Shown: positions 32,404 to 39,724 of the stretch, piece by piece
How positions within the stretch are numbered: the stretch's first letter is position 1
How the letters are laid out: each line of letters begins with the position of its first letter
Source: an uncultured Oscillospiraceae bacterium
GTDB taxonomy: Bacteria > Bacillota > Clostridia > Oscillospirales > Oscillospiraceae
Length of the DNA stretch: 43,548 nucleotides
Direction: 5' to 3'
Assembly: GCA_910585815.1 (NCBI GenBank)
Contig: CAJUFJ010000027.1
Coordinates: 1-43,548 of the forward strand
Program-made: the position numbers and the translations under genes
Notes under the pieces: model-generated
The model's database searches: none
What the model saw: the letters and a program-made list of their open reading frames with translations, nothing else
What the model was told of the DNA's origin: nothing

Positions 32404-33455
32404 CCGCCCAGGAAAAGAACCACCACAGCCACGGCCAGTGTCTGATACATATCCAGCGAGACCTGGAAGCTCTTGATGCTTTTCGCCGGTGTTCTGGCCT
32501 CCACCTCAATGCCCTGTTCCCCGTAGTAGGCCGCCGCGCCAAAGTGGAAGGGAATGGGAACAGACTGCACCGCGTGCTCCGCATCCAGCTCCGCGTCCAC
32601 CGCAACGGCCCCCTGAATCTGACTGTTATAGGTAAACAGGGTGTCCGTAATCTGCTTAACGATTGCGGCATCCAGGGAATCGGCCGCAACCAGAACCGCC
32701 CGGACGCCCAGAGTAACCACGTCCTCATCCTGGCCCTTATAGGTGCCGGCCGGAATGCGGCACATTGCGTAGCAGTTGTAAAGGCCCATCAGCTGATCAA
32801 TGGTCCGCTGGTCAGGGGAAATCAGACGGATATCCATTTTTTCCGCCAGCTCAGACACCGCGTTGGTGGGAGCGCCCGCCGTACAGAAAAAGGCGTCCAG
32901 CTCGCCCCGCTCCATGGCGGCGGCGGACTCGGCGAAGGCCAGCCGGCTGACCTTCATCTTATCCAAGGTCAGACCGTTCGCCCGAAGAATCTGTTCCGCG
33001 TTCCGGGTCACGCCGGAGTCCTCCGCGCCCACAGAAACCCGCTTCCCCGCCAGATCGGCCACGGACGCAATGCCGGAATCTTTTGTGACCACAATCTGAC
33101 AGGCCTCTGTGTAGAGGCCGCCCACTGCACTGTAGCCGGAGAGAATCATCCCCTCGAAGCTGCCCTCGCCCACAGCCGCGTACTGGAGCGTATCGCTCTG
33201 AACAATAGCCAAATCGGCCACGCCGCTTTCCAGCAGCCGCAGGTTGGCCTCGGAGCCGGTGGTCTCCTTTACCGTGACGTCCCACCCCGTCGCCTCCTTG
33301 ATTGCGGGGGCCAGCGCATTGCCGTAGGCGTAGTAAATACCGCCCGTGCCCCCTGTGCCCAGTCGAATTTCATCCGCAGCTCCGTCACATCCGACCAGGC
33401 AAAGCAGCAATACGCTGCACAGGAGCAGGGCTGAGCATATCCGCTTTCGATTCAT
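32337..33455 (-). CDS. TAXI-family lipoprotein binding domain plus first GltS helix
   Basis: The N-terminus is a lipoprotein signal (LLLCSVLLLCLVGCDG, lipidated Cys). A TAXI-type solute-binding domain follows: LGTGGTGGIYYAYGNALAPA, ETTGSEANLRLLESGVADLA, KRVSVGAEDSGVTRNAEQIL, and IPFHFGAAAYYGEQGI at its end. TAXI proteins bind acidic amino acids or keto acids and normally serve TRAP permeases. After a short linker the frame continues into SLDMYQTLAVAVVVLFLGGW and RVKLLETFCVP, the first helix of GltS, and then goes out of frame. Restoring one base gives VPSPVVGGL, as in GltS. The gene thus encodes a tethered binding domain fused to its carrier. No TRAP genes are present. Confidence 0.85.
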   Translation of the reverse strand: MNRKRICSALLLCSVLLLCLVGCDGAADEIRLGTGGTGGIYYAYGNALAPAIKEATGWDVTVKETTGSEANLRLLESGVADLAIVQSDTLQYAAVGEGSFEGMILSGYSAVGGLYTEACQIVVTKDSGIASVADLAGKRVSVGAEDSGVTRNAEQILRANGLTLDKMKVSRLAFAESAAAMERGELDAFFCTAGAPTNAVSELAEKMDIRLISPDQRTIDQLMGLYNCYAMCRIPAGTYKGQDEDVVTLGVRAVLVAADSLDAAIVKQITDTLFTYNSQIQGAVAVDAELDAEHAVQSVPIPFHFGAAAYYGEQGIEVEARTPAKSIKSFQVSLDMYQTLAVAVVVLFLGGWLKKRVKLLETFCVPSQWWAA

Positions 33456-33674
33456 ACTCTCATTTCTCCTTTTATTTTTATTTCTGATGCCGCTTTAAAA
33501 TCCAGTACACTCCTCCCTTCGGTCTGAAAGAACCTGTATCTATGCCGGAGGTTGTGAATACAGATTCTCAATTACCCCACAATTAGCTCAATTGCAGGCG
33601 GTGCAGACCTTTCTTTTCCGTTGCAATCATATCATATGGCCATTGGAAAGTACAGCGGTTTTTAAATACTGTAC

Positions 33675-33716
33675 CATAAAATCAGCCCCGCCCCTCTCAC
33701 AAAAAAGGGCGGGGCT
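33675..33716 (-). terminator. terminator of zinc-ribbon gene
   Basis: AGCCCCGCCC and GGGCGGGGCT form a perfect 10-bp stem, followed on the minus strand by GATTTTATGG, directly behind the stop codon. The 220 nt from here to the TAXI start hold a weak promoter-like pair (TGTACT, 17 nt, TATGAT) near 33626-33654 and nothing else recognised. Confidence 0.8.
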
Positions 33717-33720
33717 TGTG

Positions 33721-34308
33721 TCAATTTTTAAACACGACATCTCGCTCATCCGCTAATTCTTGCAGCGCCTGCTGGAAGTCAAAAGCCAGGTCGGTTGCCT
33801 CATCGATCAGATCATTGGCTTTAAGAACCTGGTCGATATCCTGGTTTTCCAATGCAGCGGTTGCCATGCCCATGGCGTTCAGGTACTTTGAGACGCATTT
33901 TCGATACATGTTATGTATTTCCGCAATTTCCGGGTCAGACGGGTTGACTTCCAATACCTTTTCATTCAGCTCGTGACAGAGCGGGATGGTAGTATTGCTG
34001 ATTTCGTTGTACATGGTGTAATCGTCTGTGTAGTTGCTGCCGACCACACTGTGATAGCTGTCAAGCATTTCTTCTTCTAGCTCAGCTAGTTCTTTGATAT
34101 CCTCGTTGATATAGGAGATAAGAGCGTCCTGCTTTTCGCTGTTGCCGCTGAAAATTCCAACCGCGACCACGATTGCGGCAATGCAGACAACAGGGAGCAG
34201 CAGCCGTTTAAACAGCGGTTTCTTGAATTGAGCGCCGCATTTAGGGCAAAATTTTGCTGACTTAGCCAGTGCCTCCCCACAATTGGGACAATTTTTCATG
34301 TTGCTCAT
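33721..34308 (-). CDS. zinc-ribbon membrane protein
   Basis: About 195 residues. The N-terminus is a zinc ribbon with two CPxCG knuckles (NCPNCGEALAKSAKFCPKCG), cytoplasmic. One membrane helix follows (LLLPVVCIAAIVVAVGIF), then an acidic, helical extracytoplasmic domain (DIKELAELEEEMLDSYHSVV). No named family for the outer domain. The ATG follows AAAGGAGAGTTATACT. The long longer-frame extension upstream is leader RNA, not protein. Transcription of the gene must pass a terminator in a structured leader of about 290 nt, and an antisense RNA unit lies over the first 100 nt of that leader. Expression of this otherwise plain protein is therefore tightly controlled. Confidence 0.7.
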   Translation of the reverse strand: MSNMKNCPNCGEALAKSAKFCPKCGAQFKKPLFKRLLLPVVCIAAIVVAVGIFSGNSEKQDALISYINEDIKELAELEEEMLDSYHSVVGSNYTDDYTMYNEISNTTIPLCHELNEKVLEVNPSDPEIAEIHNMYRKCVSKYLNAMGMATAALENQDIDQVLKANDLIDEATDLAFDFQQALQELADERDVVFKN

Positions 34309-34463
34309 AGTATAACTCTCCTTTTGTTTTATATGGTTCTCAGGGGTGTTTCCACCCCTGAGAGCCGGGGTATAAAACAAAAATGCCGTGCAGGTGCAAA
34401 GCCTACACAGCAAAGAAAAATCTTCGGCAACACGACCACACGACACCACAACAAACCAGACCC

Positions 34464-34492
34464 TTTACAAAAAGAGCCGTCTGTCGTATAAT
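34464..34492 (+). promoter_or_regulatory. promoter of antisense RNA
   Basis: TTTACA, 17-nt spacer, TATAAT; predicted start near 34500. Confidence 0.75.
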
Positions 34493-34499
34493 GATATCC

Positions 34500-34600
34500 A
34501 TGCGGTGCGGCCTTTGGCCGTTGTGTAGGTGAGCGGTATTCACCTATGCAGGCTTTGCGGGTGCTGGTAACACCCATAAAGCTGCCGCATTTTTGTTTTC
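34500..34600 (+). ncRNA. antisense RNA to the zinc-ribbon leader
   Basis: An RNA of about 100 nt predicted from a near-consensus promoter and a closing stem with T-run (ATGCGG at the start pairs with CCGCAT-TTTTGTTTT at the end). Inside are three short hairpins (GCGGCC/GGCCGT, AGGTGA/TCACCT, GGGTG/CACCC). It is fully complementary to the first 100 nt of the opposite leader. It contains the same TGTGTAGG and GGCTTTGC words as the terminator arm, so by binding the leader it would free the terminator arm and stop transcription. This matches the logic of antisense attenuation known from plasmid copy-number control. No coding frame is likely. Confidence 0.6.
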
Positions 34601-34606
34601 ACGTCC

Positions 34607-34635
34607 ATTATAGCAGAAACTGACAAGCTTTGCAA
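34607..34635 (-). promoter_or_regulatory. promoter of the zinc-ribbon gene leader
   Basis: TTGCAA, 17-nt spacer, TATAAT on the minus strand; predicted start near 34600, facing the antisense promoter. Confidence 0.75.
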
Positions 34636-34652
34636 GGGCAATAACGCCGCTT

Positions 34653-34850
34653 TTAACGAAAACGGTGAGAGACACCGCTCTGCTTCATGATCGCATTTGC
34701 GGTATGCCGGGACTTGATCTTGCCATCCACCGTAAAATGGCGCTTGGTAATGGGGCTGTACCAGATGTCATGGTCGCCCTTGCCCCGCCTCACAAAGCTG
34801 CATCCATTCAAGGCCAGGATATTCCGAACCTGCTTTTCATATTCGGCCAT
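34653..34850 (-). CDS. hicA: HicA-family toxin
   Basis: 65 residues, typical HicA size. The dsRBD-like fold residues are present: VRNILALNGCSFVRRGKGDH (with the catalytic His in GDH), then IWYSPITKRHFTVDG and ANAIMKQSG. HicA toxins bind and cleave mRNA. The start ATG overlaps the stop of the antitoxin gene (TGATG). Toxin follows antitoxin here, the reverse of the classical hicAB order. Confidence 0.85.
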   Translation of the reverse strand: MAEYEKQVRNILALNGCSFVRRGKGDHDIWYSPITKRHFTVDGKIKSRHTANAIMKQSGVSHRFR

Positions 34851-35068
34851 CAGATTGCCACCTGCTCATGACGGGAGGAGACGAAGTTCAGATACAGGGG
34901 AGAGCAGGGGCTGCTGTTGAGTTCCAGCAGCTCCGGCACGGCAAAGCGCAGCCGTTCAATCAGCGCGTCGAAGGAGCCAGACTCCATCGCCAGCCCAGGC
35001 ACATCATCGCTTTCCGCAATCCAGACCAGTGCCTCGGGGTCCCAGGTCATTTTTATTAAAAGCTCCAT
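34850..35068 (-). CDS. hicB: HicB-like (DUF1902) antitoxin
   Basis: 72 residues. KMTWDPEALVWIAESDDVPG followed by SFDALIERLRFAVPELLELN is the compact partial RNase H-like fold of HicB/DUF1902 antitoxins, which neutralise HicA. There is no separate DNA-binding domain, so autoregulation, if any, must use the complex. The ATG after GGAGGTAACC is preferred over one 18 nt upstream. A near-consensus promoter lies just before it. Confidence 0.8.
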   Translation of the reverse strand: MELLIKMTWDPEALVWIAESDDVPGLAMESGSFDALIERLRFAVPELLELNSSPCSPLYLNFVSSRHEQVAI

Positions 35069-35097
35069 GGTTACCTCCATCTTCAATTGTGTGCTCT

Positions 35098-35126
35098 ATG
35101 GTAAGCTACTGGTGCGGAGATGTCAA
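35098..35126 (-). promoter_or_regulatory. promoter of hicBA
   Basis: TTGACA, 17-nt spacer, TACCAT on the minus strand, about 30 nt before the start codon. Confidence 0.75.
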
Positions 35127-35171
35127 GGAGAAATTGCGGATGAAAATTCAGGGAAAATTAAAAAAATATCC

Positions 35172-35200
35172 CTTGACTGTGCACAGACAAGTGAGTAAAG
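35172..35200 (+). promoter_or_regulatory. promoter of LTA-synthase-like gene
   Basis: TTGACT, 17-nt spacer, TAAAGT on the plus strand, 40 nt before the start; divergent from hicBA. Confidence 0.6.
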
Positions 35201-35240
35201 TAGATAGGTAAAAAAGGCTTCAATTGGGAGGTTGATTCCA

Positions 35241-37427
35241 ATGGGTTATACAGGACGACGGATGAGCGGCAGCCGGAGCCATTCCCGGCGCAGCGAGACG
35301 GCCATACTGATTCAAACGCTGGAGCGGGTGCTGCTGTTCCCCGCGCTGCTGCTCTACCTGGAGCTGGTGCTCCACATCTATATGAAGACCAGCCTGGCCT
35401 ACGCGCCGGTGTATATTGTTTTCAGCTTCGCGGCGGGCTTTTTCCTCTCCGCCCTCACCCTGGCCTGGCCGCCGAAGGTGAACGGCATCCTCACCAAGGT
35501 GCTGGCGGTGGTAATCTCGATTGTTTTTGTGGTGGAAATCATCGCCAAGACCATCCTGCAAACCTACTACGGCCCCAGCGCCCTGGAGACGGCGGCGGGC
35601 AACAAGCTTACCGACTATGCCGGCGTGATTATCTCCACCGTCCTCCGCTCCATCCCCATTATCCTGATTCTGCTGCTCCCTGCCGTCCTGCTGTGCATCT
35701 TCGGAAGGGGTTTCCCCGGCTTTGAGCGGTTTGACATCCGCTTTGCCGGCCTGGTGCTGGGGGCCTGCGTGGTCTGCCATGTCCTGGCCATCGGCGTCAC
35801 CCTCCTGCCCTGGAAGGGGGACATCACTCCCGCCATGCTCTATCGCGTGGACACCAACGTGGACGACCAGGTGGAACAGCTGGGCATGTTCACCATGCTG
35901 CGGCTGGATGTAAAGCACATGCTGTTCCCGCCCAAAAACAGCCTGGACAGCGATTTCAGCGGCATCGGCACCCTGACCCCGCCGGGGAGCTCCTCCGGCG
36001 GCGATGTCTCCACCGGGGACAGCTCCCAGACCGGGGAGCTGTCCCCGGTGGTGGACACCTCCCCCAACGTGCTGGACATCGACCTGGCCGCCCTGGCGGA
36101 GAGCGGGAAGAATGACGATATAAAATGGCTGGCCAGCTACTTCAACAGCGTTACCCCCACCCGCAAGAACCAGTACACCGGCATGTTCGAGGGCTACAAC
36201 GTCATTGAGCTGGTGCTGGAGGGCTTCTCCGGCTACGCCATCGACCCCCAGCTCACCCCCACCCTGTATAAGCTGACCCACGAGGGCTTTGTCTTCAACA
36301 ACTACTACACCGCCCTCCACTACACCAGCACCTCCAACGGCGAGTGCCAGACCCTGCTGGGTCTCTACCCCAAGAACGGCAACCCCATCACCATGAAGGA
36401 CACCGGCGTGTTGAGGTTCACAGAGAACGGCCAGACTGTGGGGTTCAACGCCTACCTGACACTGCCCCAGCAGCTGAAGCGGGCGGGCTACAGTGTGTTG
36501 GGCTACCACGCCAACTCTGAGATGTACGGCCGGGCTCTGTCCCACTCCAATCTGGGCTACGACTGGCACCAGTTCCAGGTGGGAGACCTCAAAAGTTCCC
36601 CCCGGGGCACGCTCAGCGAGTTCGAGGGCCTGGAGGTGAGCGACAGCGGCAAGCTCCTCTGGCCCCAGCGGGACACCCACATGATTTCGGCCAGCGTGGA
36701 CGACTATATCAACAGCGACACCCCCTTCCACGTCTACTACCTGACCATCAGCGGCCACATGCCCTACTCCGATAACCGGGTGGTGGCCCCCTACCGGGAT
36801 GTTGTCCGGGCCCTGCCCTACAGCGAGACCACCCAGAACTACGTGGCCACCGCCATAGAGGTGGACCGGGCCTTGGAGCTGCTGCTCCAGAAGCTGGAGG
36901 CGGCGGGCAAGCTGGACAAGACCCTCATCGTGGCCACCGGCGACCACATCCCCTACTTCAACGTGGACACCCTGGAGGAGCTGTCCGGCCAGACCTTCGG
37001 CAGCTCCAAGGACATGGAGAGCCTGAACGAAAAAAATATCAACTTCGACGTATATAAAAACTCCCTTATCCTCTGGTCGGCCACCATGGAGGAGCCGGTC
37101 ATCGTGGATAAGCCCTGCTGTCAGGTAGATATCCTGCCCACCGTGTCCAACCTGCTGGGGCTGGAGTACGACTCCCGTATGCTGGCGGGCAGCGACATCC
37201 TGTCTGACAGCGAGGGGCTGGTGATCTTCACCTCCACCTGCTGGCGGACCGACCGGGGCTTCTACAACCGCTTCACCCAGGAGTTCACCCCGGCGGAGGG
37301 AGTCACTATGACGGCGGAGGAACAAGAAAATTACGTCTCCGCCATGAAGAAGCTGGTGAGCTATAAGCTGAAATCCACCCCGATGATTGTGGAAAACAAC
37401 TTCTATAACGAGGTGTTCGGAGGGTGA
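35241..37427 (+). CDS. LTA-synthase-family sulfatase-fold membrane protein
   Basis: About 728 residues: four or five N-terminal membrane helices, a Ser/Thr/Gly/Pro linker (residues about 235-275), and an extracellular sulfatase-fold domain. This is the layout of lipoteichoic acid synthases and related phosphoglycerol transferases. Active-site features are VIELVLEGFSG (metal-binding Glu), TSTSNGECQTLLGLYP (nucleophile Thr), the conserved SGHMPY His, and ATGDHIPY (metal Asp/His). It should transfer glycerol phosphate or a similar group to cell-envelope glycolipid outside the membrane. ATG after GGGAGG (9-nt spacing) is the start. It is transcribed alone. Confidence 0.88.
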   Translation: MGYTGRRMSGSRSHSRRSETAILIQTLERVLLFPALLLYLELVLHIYMKTSLAYAPVYIVFSFAAGFFLSALTLAWPPKVNGILTKVLAVVISIVFVVEIIAKTILQTYYGPSALETAAGNKLTDYAGVIISTVLRSIPIILILLLPAVLLCIFGRGFPGFERFDIRFAGLVLGACVVCHVLAIGVTLLPWKGDITPAMLYRVDTNVDDQVEQLGMFTMLRLDVKHMLFPPKNSLDSDFSGIGTLTPPGSSSGGDVSTGDSSQTGELSPVVDTSPNVLDIDLAALAESGKNDDIKWLASYFNSVTPTRKNQYTGMFEGYNVIELVLEGFSGYAIDPQLTPTLYKLTHEGFVFNNYYTALHYTSTSNGECQTLLGLYPKNGNPITMKDTGVLRFTENGQTVGFNAYLTLPQQLKRAGYSVLGYHANSEMYGRALSHSNLGYDWHQFQVGDLKSSPRGTLSEFEGLEVSDSGKLLWPQRDTHMISASVDDYINSDTPFHVYYLTISGHMPYSDNRVVAPYRDVVRALPYSETTQNYVATAIEVDRALELLLQKLEAAGKLDKTLIVATGDHIPYFNVDTLEELSGQTFGSSKDMESLNEKNINFDVYKNSLILWSATMEEPVIVDKPCCQVDILPTVSNLLGLEYDSRMLAGSDILSDSEGLVIFTSTCWRTDRGFYNRFTQEFTPAEGVTMTAEEQENYVSAMKKLVSYKLKSTPMIVENNFYNEVFGG

Positions 37428-37451
37428 CCTCCTGCCTCCCCCACAAAACAG

Positions 37452-37479
37452 TTGCTTTTTTTTAATGGAGTGCTATAAT
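37452..37479 (+). promoter_or_regulatory. promoter of BI-1 gene
   Basis: TTGCTT, 16-nt spacer, TATAAT, about 60 nt before the start codon. Confidence 0.6.
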
Positions 37480-37540
37480 AGAATCAACCTCAATCGGGCA
37501 GACTGAACAGAAGCCGCCCGCAAAGAAAGGAGCGCATATT

Positions 37541-38263
37541 ATGAGCTTTGATCCCTATGAGTTTGACCGGGGCTATACCTCCGTACAGGGCGAGACCCTG
37601 GGTCAGTACACCGCCAAGACCTTCCTGTGGATGGTGCTGGGTCTGCTGGTCACCTTCGGGGTGGCGGTGGGCTGCTGGGTGACAAACACCACCCTCTACC
37701 TCTACTACTCCGGCAGCCTTCAGGCTGTCAGTCTGGGCGTGTTGATTGCCACGCTGGTGCTGGCCTTCACCATGGGCCACCGCATCCAGAAAATGCGGGT
37801 GGGCACCGCCATCGCCATGTTTGTGGCCTTCTCCGCCCTGTTTGGCTTTACCCTGTCCATCTACCTGTATATCTATGATCTGGGCATCCTGGCCTTCTGC
37901 TTCCTGCTCACCGCCGTCTACTTCGGCGCCCTGGCGGCCTATGGCTTCCTCACCGGGCGGGACCTGTCCAGCCTTCGGGTCATTCTGTTCTCCAGCACCA
38001 TTTTCCTGGTTATTTTCGGGTTGCTGTCCATGTTCATCCCCGGGCTGGCAATGTTCGACCGGGTGATCTGTCTCGTCGGCATCGCCACCTTCCTGGGCTG
38101 GACCGCCTACGACACCCAGAAGATCAAGGTCTACTACAACTACTATTCCGTCTCCCCTGAGATGCTGGCCAAGGCCTCCATCTTCTCCGCCCTCCAGCTC
38201 TATCTGGACTTCATTAACCTGTTCCTGTACCTGCTGCGCTTCCTGGGCAATAAGCGCAACTGA
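37541..38263 (+). CDS. Bax inhibitor-1/YccA-family membrane protein
   Basis: About 240 residues with seven membrane helices. The N-terminal cytoplasmic stretch is followed by YTAKTFLWMVLGLLVTFGVA. Family blocks are LTAVYFGALAAYGFLTGRDL and the C-terminal TAYDTQKIKVYY, ASIFSALQLYLDFINLFLYL, where the Asp pair of the pH-sensitive latch lies. Bacterial BI-1 proteins act as calcium or proton leak channels; the physiological role here is unknown. The AAAGGAG site is 8 nt before ATG. A strong terminator follows immediately, so it is monocistronic. Confidence 0.9.
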   Translation: MSFDPYEFDRGYTSVQGETLGQYTAKTFLWMVLGLLVTFGVAVGCWVTNTTLYLYYSGSLQAVSLGVLIATLVLAFTMGHRIQKMRVGTAIAMFVAFSALFGFTLSIYLYIYDLGILAFCFLLTAVYFGALAAYGFLTGRDLSSLRVILFSSTIFLVIFGLLSMFIPGLAMFDRVICLVGIATFLGWTAYDTQKIKVYYNYYSVSPEMLAKASIFSALQLYLDFINLFLYLLRFLGNKRN

Positions 38264-38274
38264 CATAGACAGCA

Positions 38275-38315
38275 CAGCGGCCGCTCCATTTCGGGGCGGC
38301 CGCTGCTCTGTTTTT
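38275..38315 (+). terminator. terminator of BI-1 gene
   Basis: CAGCGGCCGC and GCGGCCGCTG form a 10-bp stem, followed by CTCTGTTTTT. Confidence 0.85.
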
Positions 38316-38462
38316 CAGCCTTCCACCCTCCGGGGGGAAGGTGCCCCAGTGCGCACACTGGGGCGGATGAGGGGGCGGGGCGGGTACGCGGTACGCCTAA
38401 CGGTTGCAACCTCATCCGTCACGGCTGCGCCGTGCCACCTTCCCCTTTGAAAGGGGAAGGCC
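38316..38462. repeat. palindromic intergenic repeat (MITE/REP-like)
   Basis: The ends are inverted: GCCTTCCACC...GGAAGGTG on the left and CACCTTCCCC...GGGGAAGGC on the right, with inner CGGATGAGG and CCTCATCCG also inverted. Smaller hairpins (CCCCAGTG/CACTGGGG, CACGGC/GCCGTG) lie inside. The form and sequence match the abundant non-coding intergenic repeats of gut Clostridia. No frame is coding. Confidence 0.7.
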
Positions 38463-38494
38463 TGGAGGTATGCCCTTACGCTGGCGTTTTTCTG

Positions 38495-39724
38495 TCAGCC
38501 CTGGGGATCATAGGCGTTGCTGTCCTCCTCCGGGGCGGAATCCACTCCGAAAGCGGGCAGCTTCTGCTGGGGCAGGTCCTCCACATCGTAGTGGGCCCCG
38601 TCGTACCAGGGCTCCTCGGCAATCAGGTCCTCGTCATCCGGGACGGTGGCCCCGCCGGGCATGATGTCGTAGCTCACCGGCTCCTCACCCTCGGGGATGA
38701 CAGACGGTTTGTCGTTGGCGATGTCCATGCTGACCCGCTGGCCCACCTGGACGTAGATGGCATCGTCCTCCGGGTCCATCCGACACAAGACAGCCAGAAC
38801 GTGGCCGTTTACCTCAGTGAGGGTCAGTTCAATGCGGTTGTGCTCCTCGTCAATGCCCCAGCTGGCCATGACTTCTCTGCACTTGGGGTCGGCGTCGGGG
38901 AGGGCGTTGAGCTGGTCCATCAGTCCCGTCAACTGGGCCAGGGAGTACTTGCAGGAGGAGAACATCACCTGGTCGCTGCCCGTCCAGTCCAGCACCTGGA
39001 GCTCCAGACTTTTATCCGCCGGGTCCTTGCTCTCCACCAGCTGGACCACCAGCCAGCCGGAGCGGTCGATATAGGCCCCGCCATACCAGTCGGGGTAGAC
39101 GCCGTCGAAGCGGTCCATCAGCTCCTCATAGGCGTTCAGCGCCTCCTCCTGGGAAGGGGCGTCACCGATATAGGCCCCGCCGGGCAGGTCGCCGGTGTTG
39201 GGGGCAGGGAGGGCTCCGGTGTGGACATACAGCTCCTTCTGGGAGAATACTTTCAGGGAGTCCAGGTTGAAGGGTTCGTCCCCCTCGCTGTTTTTTTGTC
39301 CGTCCACGAACTTCCACCACTTGGCCCAGGTCATCTGGTAGCCGATGGCCTGATACTCGTCAATTTCCTCTTGAGTGTAGCCCACATCCAGCATGGCGGC
39401 GGTCAGGTCCTCGGGGGTCATGCCCATGTCCTGGTCGCCCCCCTCGCTTCCGCCGGTGGCGGTAGTGGCGTTTTCCAGGACGAACCCAGTCAAATCATCC
39501 ACCGTCACATAGCTGTGGAGGGCGGCCTTGCCCTCGGGTTTTCCGGCCTGATAGACGGCATACACGCCAATCACCAGCGCCGCGCAGGCGGCGACGGCAC
39601 CGTACTTCATCCAGGGGACGGGCCGTTTCTTCACCGGCTGGGCCAGTTGTTCGGTGAGGGCCGCCCGGACCTGGGGGGAGGGGGTCATCTGCTTCTGCAT
39701 GGAATCAAACAATTCCTTATTCAT
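38495..39724 (-). CDS. membrane-bound anti-sigma-factor-like protein
   Basis: About 409 residues: a cytoplasmic N-terminus of about 37 residues (LFDSMQKQMTPSPQVRAALT), one membrane helix (YGAVAACAALVIGVYAVYQA) and a large acidic extracellular domain of about 340 residues without a known family (VTVDDLTGFVLENATT, then GQMTW-type aromatic segments). Coupled to the ECF sigma gene (8-nt overlap, ribosome site AAGGAG inside the sigma gene), it is presumably the anti-sigma factor that senses an envelope signal. No zinc-binding HxxxCxxC is visible in the short N-terminus, so it is not a classical ZAS protein. Confidence 0.7.
   Translation of the reverse strand: MNKELFDSMQKQMTPSPQVRAALTEQLAQPVKKRPVPWMKYGAVAACAALVIGVYAVYQAGKPEGKAALHSYVTVDDLTGFVLENATTATGGSEGGDQDMGMTPEDLTAAMLDVGYTQEEIDEYQAIGYQMTWAKWWKFVDGQKNSEGDEPFNLDSLKVFSQKELYVHTGALPAPNTGDLPGGAYIGDAPSQEEALNAYEELMDRFDGVYPDWYGGAYIDRSGWLVVQLVESKDPADKSLELQVLDWTGSDQVMFSSCKYSLAQLTGLMDQLNALPDADPKCREVMASWGIDEEHNRIELTLTEVNGHVLAVLCRMDPEDDAIYVQVGQRVSMDIANDKPSVIPEGEEPVSYDIMPGGATVPDDEDLIAEEPWYDGAHYDVEDLPQQKLPAFGVDSAPEEDSNAYDPQG

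Larger units (their letters stand above)
34337..34600 (-). promoter_or_regulatory. attenuator leader of the zinc-ribbon gene
   Basis: The minus transcript starting near 34600 runs about 290 nt before the gene. At 34385-34411 GCTGTGTAGG and CCTGCACGGC form a 10-bp hairpin followed by ATTTTTGTTTT, an intrinsic terminator. Its 5' arm and loop (TGTGTAGG, GGCTTTGC) are exactly complementary to two 8-nt leader segments (CCTACACA at 34522-34529 and GCAAAGCC at 34551-34558), which can act as antiterminator. A second perfect hairpin (CTCAGGGGTG, GAAA loop) at 34339-34362 stands just before the ribosome site. Confidence 0.65.

Noticed and set aside
33456..33674. Sigma-54 promoter or GGCT-N6-AGCC dyads before the TAXI gene
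   Set aside because: Searched for by eye and not found, so co-regulation with iadA is not supported by sites.
34329..34577. 82-codon frame in the zinc-ribbon leader
   Set aside because: Lies wholly in the structured leader, lacks a ribosome site, and its stop is past the terminator. The RNA features explain the sequence better.
34500..34600. 6S RNA, T-box or SRP RNA identity for the antisense transcript
   Set aside because: Length, missing signature motifs and full complementarity to the opposite leader do not fit these families.
35220..37325. 701-codon frame on the minus strand
   Set aside because: Shadow of the LTA-synthase-like gene; low-complexity Gly/Val/His composition typical of antisense translation.
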